From the NCBI GenBank assembly GCA_017979445.1, contig CM030710.1, positions 14,742,248 through 14,806,247 on the forward strand: DNA of 64,000 nt. Reading direction: 5' to 3'. Shown here one piece after another: positions 55,761-64,000 of the stretch. Under the pieces are notes generated by a model. That model saw nothing but the letters and a program-made list of their open reading frames with translations, did not search any database and was not told the DNA's origin. Position 1 is the first letter of the stretch, and every line of letters starts with the position of its first letter. Source of the DNA: Akebia trifoliata (Eukaryota; Streptophyta; Magnoliopsida; Ranunculales; Lardizabalaceae). The position numbers and the translations under genes are program-made.

Positions 55761-57164
55761 TTCGACTAATCAATTTCCTATTACCCAGTTCAATATCTCC
55801 TTTCACAGCCTTTTGCAGTCCATTTAAAAAAAAACTTTTTTCTTTCTCAACCCGATCACCTAACCCAGGGGAGGGAAAGATTTGAACTACGTTTTTTGTC
55901 TGATCCCAAAATTCTAGGGTACGTAGGCAACCTGAGAAGTTACTTCAGGCCTAACCACATCAAAATAAAAAAAAAATTAAAATGAAATATTATCAAAATG
56001 AGGAAGAAAATTCAAAGAAAAAAAATTTTTAAAGAAGTATCATACAAGGGGCATTCGGGTTTTTAAGCCTCAAAATTCCTTTCTTTTATACCCAGTCCTA
56101 AGCTTACCCATGAAAGTCCTCCTAAGTACCATGCGAAAAAATCAAGGAAGGTAGTCAAGCATGATCAGACAGTAACTCCAGAAGTTCAAAAGGGAAGAAA
56201 AAGAAAAATGAAGCCTGCTAGGTTGAAAATCCGAAAGGGAGACTTAGGCAAAAATTAAGGCAAGCTCGCAAGGTTGAAAATCCGAAAGGACGGCCTTGGC
56301 AACAATCAGAATAAAGAAAAAAGAAAAAATTTTAAGCTCACTAGATCGAAAACCTAAAAAGGCGATCTAGGAAAAAACTAGAGCACGCTCACTAAATTGA
56401 AAACCTGAAAGGGCAATCTAGGCAAAAATTAGAGCAAAAAAAAATATTTGTTGAGTTGAAAACCTAAAAGGAAATTCGAGTTGAAACTTCAAAAGTTCGA
56501 ATGACCAAGTTTCAATACCCAACTTAAACCAAGCAAGGACTCAGAAGTCATGAGTATCGTCTACGATTGATTTGAAAATTTTCTACTTCCCTGAGTAAAT
56601 CAAGAGAAAAATTTGAGGATTCTACAATGAATCTCAAAAGAAAATATTTTGTTCTTTTGAACCTGACTCAAAATCTTCAATATAAAAAGTCAAAATTAAA
56701 AATTAAATCTTTATTGCGCTTATGGTAATCAAATATTTCAAACTTCTATAATAAGCGGCACTTCTCTTTAGCGAGTAGTTTCCCCCTTACACTAGGGGCA
56801 TTTTTTTTAAATCTGTGTTCAATTATCTCTAGTGCAACATTTCTTGTCAAACTAGGGGCAGTTTGTTCTCGAGCTTGATCAATGTTAATCCTAAAAAGAT
56901 AATGGGAAACTCGAATTTAAGATTACCTTCTTGATAACAATTTTTTGAAAAACCCCTAAAGTTCAAAGGAAGCGAAGATTCAGGATTTTAAACTCATAAA
57001 ATTTTTGAAAAACTTTGAGGTTTAAACAAAAGCATTTTTGATCTCATATTTGGTCTTGTCCAGAGAATAACTCATTACCTTTTCACCTAGAATAGGAGAT
57101 AAGGCATGCTTTCTTTCATTCCTTCCTAGATTTATTCATTATTTCTTAGATTCTTTCATTCTTT
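55761..57164 (+). other. A3 3' UTR
   Basis: No gene. It aligns in reverse with A1 6230-7580 and A2 35900-37280, e.g. TTCTAGGGTACGTAGGCAAC and TGAAAGTCCTCCTAAGTACC. Confidence 0.75.
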
Positions 57165-57550
57165 CTCAAATATCGCCGAGGGTTTTCTAGGATTTTACTC
57201 AGATACTACTAAGGGTTTTCTCAGATTTTGCTCAAATTCTACTCAGATGCTACCAAGGGTTTTCTCAAGTTTTGTTCAAATGCCACCGAGGGTTTTCTCA
57301 AATTTTGCTCAGATACCGTCGAGGGTTTCTCAGATTTTGCTCAGATACCGCCGAGGGTTTTCTTTGATTTTGCTCAGATGCCGCCGAGGGTTTTCTCAAA
57401 TTTTTCTCAGATACCATCGAGGGTTTTCTCAAATTTTGCTCAGATCTCGTCGAGGGTTTTCTCAAATTTTGCTCAGTTTTTTTCAGAAGTCACGGAGGGT
57501 TTTCTCGGATTTTACTCAGTCTATACTCAGTTTTTGCTCAGACCCTCTAA
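57165..57550. repeat. A3 3' UTR minisatellite, about 34-bp unit
   Basis: About eleven units of CAGATACCGCCGAGGGTTTT plus CTCAAATTTTGCT, the reverse complement of the A1 array. Two overlapping long frames here (57228-57657) are repeat artefacts. Confidence 0.9.
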
Positions 57551-57828
57551 GATTTATCTCAGTTCTCAAATACACACATTGCACTTTTGTTAAAGAGAAT
57601 TTTTCCAAAATTCACGGATCTGACACCGTCGGTGAGAGCTTGCGCTCAAGGACCTGACAAACTTTTAGTTCGGGAAGAGTATTACCCTTAAGGATCCGAA
57701 CGTCCCGACGAATTGCTAAATCATGTTGCAAAATGAATTGTCACTAGCTTTGGCATTCAGATATCACACTATCTACCCAAATAGATTTGTTATCTAATTT
57801 GTTTAAACCCCTGCCAAAGAAGGGCATC

Positions 57829-59362
57829 TGTAGACACCCCATTTTTGTACTCGCCTGATTAATCAACTCGTCAATTTGATTGCTAGGATTCACAATGATG
57901 GCTAAATATTCCAATATTTTTATTTGTTACTAGATATGTTTCAGAAATTCAAATGAGGTATCTGAAGCAAACAAAACTTTAAAAACCATGCTACACTAGG
58001 AAAATAAGACCTCAAAACGTCGAAATCATTATTCTTCAAATAAAAAGAAGCTTTACGAGAAAAATCACTAAAAAATGACTAAATTATCAAAATACCCCTA
58101 ACATCAAGACAACCTTAGAGCCTACATACGCTTACGAAAACCCTTTCGAACATATAAAATAATAAAGTAAAATCAAATAAATCATTCCGTCAATTTTCAC
58201 CAAATTTGATAAAATTACGAAAATATCCCTCATAGGGTTCGCAATCATTCATGCCAAAAAATTCATAAATGACATAAACTGATAATCTCATTGAATTCAT
58301 TATAAAAAATCGATTCTAAAACATCGAAAAATGACTCCTCAACACAAAAGTCCTCTTCGGGGGTAAAACGAATTTCTTAATTTTAAAAATTTAGAATTCT
58401 AAAATTAATAAATAAAATATTAATTAATGTAAAGTGAAACCTTAATAAAATAAAATTAAAAATTTTAACAAAGAAAATCAATCAATCAAACCCTTAGGAA
58501 AAATTTTAGGTGGTTGCCCACTTATTTAAGTGGAGCCCCCTTAATATTTATTAAAGGACCCCTCCATCCGGGGGCTCAAAGAATTAAAGATATAATTATG
58601 GGGTTTTTCAAAAAACTTAAAAACATATTCTTTCAATGTACGCCAGATTAAAAACCCTAAATTCAAAATCCTAATTTAAAACCCTAATTCAAAGAACTCT
58701 AATTCACCTTATCCTAAGAGACCTAATCCAACACCAACTCTACCCAAAAAACTCTATAAATATAGAGCCTCCACAACCTAATTTCGCAAGAAAAAGAAAA
58801 TCCTAGGAAAAGAAGGTCAAAAAGTCTCCCTGGCATTTCCCAACCCTAATTTTGAAGCCCTAACCCCCTACCTATCATCCAAACCCTAGTTTTTGTTCAA
58901 AAAAACTCCTAGAAATCTTCCAAAAACGTCCAGAAAACCTTTAAAAAATATAGAAAACACTCAGATCTAGAAGAAAGATAATTTAACTTGGAGATCAGAA
59001 ATAGATTCAGTGACGGAAGAATAGCAAGAAAACTCATACAAAGACACTCTCCGTCAATACTGAGGGAAATCGTTGTAATCCACTAGGTAATTATTTTTAT
59101 TTATTTTTTATTAATTTTTAGATTTATTTTGCAATGTAGTGTTATTTTGGAGAATAGTAAAGACTGGCATTCACCGAGCGGGGTTTGTGCTTAACACCTT
59201 TCCTCCCCGTAATGTGATCCCGGACCTGTAGTTTCTTTTTCGTAAATTAGTGTTATTTATCTGTTTAGAGTCATGATTAGGTTCCTAGACCATAATAACT
59301 AAGTGGCGACTTCGTAACCCAAAAAAAATGGATCCGCAACTTGTAGATCGAAGGTGTTTTCC
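57829..59362 (+). repeat. A3 3' LTR
   Basis: 1,534 bp, TGTAGACACCCCATTTTTGT to AAGGTGTTTTCC (last base pair decayed from CA). TATA box at 58755-58762. Just before it GAAGGGCATC is the remnant of the polypurine tract. Confidence 0.93.
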
Positions 59363-59693
59363 TAGGGTTTAAGTAAAATGAAATTAGATTTAGGCCAAAT
59401 TGGAGGAGATGAGGGGTGATTTGTGAGGGATTGAGTGTTTGTGGGCCTTAAGCAGGTATGGGATATTTTCGGATTTTGAGAGTGGAACAATGAAAAATAG
59501 GGAAGATGATGGGTATGACAAGTCTTTATTGTGGGTCCCTTACATCTTTAGGGGTCTTAGGAGCCCTCAAATCACTAAAAATGCCATGTTTCAACGATTT
59601 GGGTTTTCAAGGCCCATTGGAAAATCTTATTAGAAAATCTTATATTTTTGGTCCCTTCGAGTGGGGGGGCCTATTCAAATTGGGGTGTCCACA

Positions 59694-60104
59694 GCTGTCA
59701 TTTTTTGTAGGAATTACCATCAAAGAATTGCAAAGAATAGACTAAACTCCTATTTGTACGGGTCAGAAAATTTTGTAAAACACGACTTGAAAGCATCGAG
59801 TAGATCATCAATTTTTGTAGAAAATAGCTACCCAAGCACGGGGTCTGACAACATTTTGCCTTATTAATTCCTTGATCTCGATGGCATAAAGCTCGTTTGA
59901 GATCTCGGATTTTAATAAAAATTTGATGAGTTCTTGAAATTCGGATGTTTTGATTGTGTTCGACAAATTGAATGCATTTTTAAAGGATTTTTTATTTTTG
60001 GCTATTAACTTTTGGATTTTTGGATGATTTTTTTATTTTTCCAATTTTATTGATTTTATTGATTTTTTTATTTGATTTTTTTTTATTTTTTTATTTTTAT
60101 TTGA

Positions 60105-60142
<38 letters not shown>

Positions 60143-60270
60143 GATATATATATATATATATATATATTTGATTTTTTATTGACTAATCTGTACATGAAGC
60201 ACGAATGGAACTTAGATCAAGTTAATTTATTTTTGAAGAATGGACAACATGTTAGTTATCTTATTCATGC
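59694..60270. other. Probable internal 3' end of element B, no gene
   Basis: Follows the LTR end at 59693. Open frames (59439-59867) run over the LTR border and are not convincing. 59990-60170 is T-rich and ends in the TA microsatellite. Confidence 0.45.
60115..60167. repeat. (TA)n microsatellite
   Basis: About 26 TA dinucleotides with one TAGA interruption. The ORF over it (60020-60328) is not a gene. Confidence 0.95.
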
Positions 60271-61376
60271 TGTAGACACCCCAATTTATACGAATCCCTT
60301 TAGAAAAATCCAATTTTCCTCGAATTGACTCCAATGGGCCCGCATTGCCATTTGGCATCATTTTCATGCATACATGTATACATGAATCATGTCATATAAT
60401 TTTGCATGCTCAACCTTGTCCCTAATCCAATCTAATTTCATACCACTCCCATGATCCAATTCGGATCCATATTCGTTCTCTATTAACCGATCTTTTACCC
60501 ATACCTTAACCCAAAGTCCATAATACCATTATCCATAACCAAGTCCATCTCCAAACCCATTATCCATAAACTAAGTCCATAGCTATAATACCCATAATCC
60601 ATAGCCCAAGTCCATCTCCTAAGCCCAATACCAAGTCCATTTTAAGCCCGTTCCCTCACACCCCCCCAAAGGATGACACATGTTGATCTCCCATAAGCCC
60701 TCAATAACCAATGTTATAATCTAATTGGAGAGTCAACTCCCCCTTATGAAAATCTAAAAATACTCTTCTAAAAAAGTGTAGTCAAACCAAAAAGATTTTT
60801 TGGTCTTTTGTAAAAATTAATAAAGTTGAGAGAACTTTCAACCATACCCTCAAAAGGTGGGAATCTTCAAGTGCATACATGGAGCTCTCCCATTAGTCCA
60901 TTACAAAAATATACATACACCCTTGCTTTATGAGTTATTTACAAATAAATCAAGGTCTACTTTTTACCTACCATTCCACCTTTACACATGTCACTCCCTT
61001 ATTCACCCTCTTAAAAGTACTTTTGTTCTCCCATTAGTCCATTTCAAAAATATACATTCACCCTACTTTATAAGTTATTTACAAATGAACCAAGGTCTAC
61101 TTTTTACCTACCATTCCACTTTTACACATATCACTCCCCTACTCACCCTTCAAAAAATACTTTTTGTTCTCTCACCTCTATTTACCAAAAAATCAAAGAT
61201 CAAAAAATATTTTTAGGACTTTTCACAAATGTCACCTTTACCCTCATACAAATGAAAATTTTAAAAAGAAATAACATAAATCTCATGTCCATTCTCTTTA
61301 TTTTTAGGATTAGACAACTTTATCCTCAAAAGTTCTTTAAAAACTCTATAAATACTCTCATTTTCTATGAACAAGG
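60271..61376 (+). mobile_element. Element E: partial LTR, cut by A4
   Basis: Starts TGTAGACACCCCAATTTATA, the same terminal motif as the A-family LTR in plus orientation, but the body differs. It holds AATCCATAGCCCAAGTCCAT-type short repeats (60500-60650) and a diverged tandem duplication of about 155 bp (about 60880-61020 and 61040-61170; ATTAGTCCATT, TTATGAGTTATTTACAAAT). A TATA box TATAAATA at 61347-61354 supports an LTR. It breaks off at 61376 where A4 begins; the rest is outside the window. Confidence 0.6.
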
Positions 61377-62901
61377 TGAAAGCGCCCTCAATCTGTGGGT
61401 TACGGATCCTTTTTTTTGGGTTTGAGAGTCCTACCTAGTTATTACGGTCTAAGAACTGAAACATGACTCAAAATCGAAAAAAGGGTACTAATCTATGAAA
61501 AGAAAGGGTTCGGGGATCATGTTATGGGATCGAAAGATGTTAGGCATCGATCCCACCTGGCAAACGTCAGTCTCTACATTTTTCAAAAAAATTACATTGC
61601 TAAACAGACCTAAAAGAAAAAATAAAATAAAATAAAAACCTAACTTACCTGGGGGATTGCGACAACGGGTTCCCTCAGAGCTAGCGGAGAGCGTCCTTGT
61701 GTGAGTTTTTCTGCTTTTTATTTTTCACTGGATCCGTTTCTGATCTCCAAGACAAGGTATCTTCCTCCTAGATCTGAGTTTTTTCTAATTTTTTTGAGAG
61801 TTTTTTAAAAGGTTTGTAGGTGTTTTTGAAGGATTTCTAGGTGTTTTTTGAGCAAAAACTGGGGTTTGGATGTTAGGTAGGGAGTTGAGACTTTGAATTT
61901 AGGGTTTTGAGAAGACTGGAGGGTGTTTCTGACCTCTTTTTCCTAGAATTTCCCTTGACCTGTGAGATTGGATTATGGAGGCTCATATTTATAAAGTTTT
62001 TTAGGAGTTTTTAAGTTTAACTAAGTCTCACTAAGATAAGGTTAATTAGGGTTTGGAATTAGGGTTTCCATTCTTACGTACAATGAAAGAATATTTTTTT
62101 TTTTTTTTTTGAGAACCCCCCTAATTATATCTTTAATTCTTTGGGCCCTCAGATGGAAGGTCTTTTAATAAATGTCAGATGGACTCCATTTGAACAAGCG
62201 AGGCTACCACTTAAAATTTGGCCCGTAGGCTTGATTGATTGATTATATTTGTTTAAATTTTTAAATTTAATTTATTAAGGTTTAACTTTACGATCATTAA
62301 TATTTTAATTGTTAATTTTAAAATTTTAAATTTTTAGGGTTAGAAAATTATCGTTTTACCCTCAAAGAGGACTTTTGCATTTTGAAGTCATTTTTTGATG
62401 TTTTTGGATGTTTTGAAATCATATTTTCATAAGGAATTCAATAAGAGTATTGGTTTGTGTCATTTATAGGTTTTCGACGTGAAATGGTCGTGGACCCTGT
62501 GAGGGGTATTTTCATAATTTTGTCAAATTTGGTGACAATTGGCGAAACAGTTTATTTGATTTTAATTTGTTGTTTTATGTATTCGAAAGGGTTTTTCTGT
62601 GTAATGTAAGCTTTAGAGATGTTTTGATGTTAGGGTATTTTGGTAATTTAGTCATTTTTTACTTACTTTTCTCGTAAAGCTTCTTTTTGCCTCAAAATGA
62701 TGATTTCTATGTTTTTGGGTCATATTTTCCTAGCGTAGCATGGTTTCTAAAGTTTTGCTCACTTGAGATACCTCATCTAAATTTCTGAAACATATCTAGT
62801 AACAAACAAAAAACATTGGAATATTCATCCATCATCGGGAACCGTCACAATCGGATTAACGAGTTGATTAATTAAGCAAGCATGAAAATGGGGTGTCTAC
62901 A
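61377..62901 (-). repeat. A4 3' LTR
   Basis: 1,525 bp, plus-strand TGAAAGCGCCCTCAATCTGT to GGTGTCTACA. TATA-like box in element orientation 61986-61993. More diverged from A1/A2 LTRs in the middle, closer to A3 in lacking the TTTTAGATAG array. Confidence 0.92.
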
Positions 62902-63249
62902 GATGCCCCTCTTTGACAGATGGTTGAAGTAACCTACATAGCAAATCTATTTCAGTAGATAGTGCGATATCCAAATGCCAAAGCTAGTGATAGTTCATTT
63001 TGCAGCTTGATTTAGCAATTCGTCGGGACGTTCGGATCCTTGGGGGTAAAATTCTCCCTGAACTAAACGTTGTCAGGTCTTCGAGTGCAAGCTCTCACTG
63101 ACGCCGTCATATCCTTGAATTTTAGAAAATTCTCCTTCACTAAAGAATAAATGTGCACGTGTGTGCACTTGAAATCTGAGTTAAATCTTAGAGGGCCTGA
63201 GCAAAACCTGAGTATAAACTGAGCATAATATGAGCAAAAGTTGAATATC

Positions 63250-63597
63250 TTATTCTACATACCCTAGGTGAAAGAGTAATGAACAAATTTTTTTTTGGAG
63301 TCCTACTCTACCTACTCGAGATGAAAGAGTAATGAACTGTTTTTTTAGGAGTCCTACTCTACCTACTCGGGGTGAAAGAGTAATGAACTATTTTTCTGAG
63401 AGTTCTACTCTACCTACTCAGGGTGAAAGAGTAATGAACTATTTTTTGGGATTCCTACTCTACCTACTTAGGGTAAAAGAGTAATGAACTATTTTTCTGG
63501 GAGTTCTACTCTACATACTCAAGGTGAAAGTGTAATGAACTATTTTTTTAGGAGTTCTACTCTACCTACTCGGGGTGAAAGAGTAATGAACTATTTC
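63250..63597. repeat. A4-specific 51-bp tandem array
   Basis: Seven units; successive CTACTCTACCTACTCGGGGT starts fall at about 63252, 63303, 63354, 63405, 63455, 63506 and 63557, a period of 50-51 bp. Each unit continues GAAAGAGTAATGAACTATTT. A2 has one such unit (about 35920-35970) and A1 a decayed one (about 6228-6270). Confidence 0.93.
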
Positions 63598-63599
63598 TG

Positions 63600-63975
63600 T
63601 TTTTTTGGAACAAAATCTGAGTAAAATCTGAGAAAAATCTTGATAGGTCTAAGCATAATCTGAGAAAACTCTCGGTAGTGTCGGCTAAGCAAAAATCAGA
63701 TAAAACCCTCAATGGTGTCTGGTTGAGCATAATCCGAGAAAATTCTCGGTGGTATCTAAGTAAAATCTGAGGAAACCCACGACGATATCTGGCTGAGCAA
63801 AATCTGAAAAAATCCTTGGCGGTATCTGACTGAGCATAATCTGAGAAAACCCTTGGCGGTATCTGAGCAAAATCTAAGAAAACCCTCGGTAATATCTGGC
63901 TGAGCATAATCTGAGAAAATCCTTGACAGTATCTGACTGAGCAAAATTCGAGAAAATCCTCAACGGAGTGAATGA
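63600..63975. repeat. A4 3' UTR minisatellite, 34-37 bp unit
   Basis: About ten units of TCTGACTGAGCATAATCTGA plus GAAAACCCTTGGCGGTA, the same family as in A1, A2 and A3. Minus-strand frames here are artefacts of the repeat. Confidence 0.9.
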
Positions 63976-64000
63976 TCTAGAAAAGAATGAATGAATCTGG

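Larger units (their letters stand above)
29168..59362 (+). mobile_element. Element A3: Tat/Ogre-like, plus strand, non-autonomous form, split by A2
   Basis: LTRs are 29168-30667 and 57829-59362; the exact 5-bp duplication TAGGG is at 29163-29167 and 59363-59367. After the 5' LTR come a primer site (30669), the leader (30687-33739, continued at 53866), a gag-start/linker/RT-start remnant fused to integrase (54310-55760) and a 3' UTR with minisatellite. Own length is about 10.1 kb without A2. The outermost LTR dinucleotides have mutated (TA at the start, CC at the end), so it is old. It has the same internal deletions as A1. Confidence 0.95.
27490..59693 (-). mobile_element. Element B LTR, about 2.0 kb, split by A3
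   Basis: The left part 27490-29167 and right part 59368-59693 join when A3 and one TAGGG are removed. The joined LTR reads TGTAGATACTTG ... GGGGTGTCCACA (TG...CA). It shares the GGAGTTGCTACC and GAAGGTGTTAGGCACCC landmarks with the A-family LTRs in the same orientation, which sets the strand. A TATA-like box (28363-28370, minus) lies in it. The sequence right of it (59694 on) would be the internal 3' end of the element. No coding region of B is in the window. Confidence 0.75.
61377..64000 (-). mobile_element. Element A4: Tat/Ogre-like, 3' end only
   Basis: Minus-strand element with the 3' LTR (61377-62901) and the start of the internal region; the rest lies past the right edge. The left flank CAAGG (61372-61376) would be its target duplication, which cannot be checked here. 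Behind the LTR are GATGCCCCTCTTTGACAG (polypurine tract complement) and a conserved 3' UTR with two tandem arrays. Confidence 0.9.

Noticed and set aside
60020..60328. 102-codon frame rich in Phe, Leu, Tyr and Ile
   Set aside because: Runs through T-rich DNA and the TA microsatellite and crosses the start of LTR E.

Overview
The window is plant nuclear DNA, most likely from a eudicot with a large genome. The evidence is low gene density, AT-rich intergenic sequence, LTR retrotransposons inserted into one another, plant MITEs, and one host gene of the plant-specific DUF761 ('cotton fibre') family with a typical plant TATA promoter. I see no bacterial, viral or organellar gene and no tRNA or rRNA gene.

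Layout. (1) 1-18725: a degenerate minus-strand Tat-type Ty3/gypsy element (here 'D'), split at 3350/16020 by a 12.7 kb Tat/Ogre-like element 'A1' (3351-16019, minus strand, target duplication TGGGG). A1 itself holds a solo LTR 'A5' (11869-13613). (2) 18726-27489: the only non-LTR island. It holds a CACTA-like terminus, an LTR relic, the DUF761 gene (19958-20521, minus), several MITEs, a 1 kb terminal-inverted-repeat element and small tandem duplications. (3) 27490-59693: one LTR ('B') split by 'A3' (29168-59362, plus, duplication TAGGG). A3 is split by 'A2' (33740-53860, minus, duplication CCTGA). A2 holds an Athila-like fragment 'C1' (about 39090-42595) and an Athila-type solo LTR 'C2' (47735-48928, duplication CGTTA). 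This makes four insertion levels. (4) 59694-64000: internal sequence of B, a partial LTR 'E', and the 3' LTR and 3' UTR of another A-family element 'A4' that runs off the window.

How the pieces relate. A2 is the only A-family copy with the full Tat/Ogre order: tRNA-Arg-type primer site, long leader, ORF1, gag, CCHC finger, protease, G-patch, RT, RNase H and integrase. It is inactivated by stops, frameshifts, loss of the RT YxDD region and an Asp-to-Asn change in the integrase. A1 and A3 lie at separate sites and on opposite strands, yet share the same two internal deletion junctions: gag start joined to the protease-RT linker, and RT N-terminus joined to integrase. They therefore look like members of a trans-mobilised non-autonomous subfamily. 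Both also carry a MITE-like TIR sequence in the leader, and free copies of that MITE lie near the host gene. The Athila-like fragment and the A-family share a block of 5' leader although their primer sites and gag proteins differ. All four A elements carry a 34-37 bp minisatellite in the 3' UTR, and A4 shows a new 51 bp array amplified from a motif that is single-copy in A2.

All alignments were made by eye. Percent identities, insertion ages and family names need computation.
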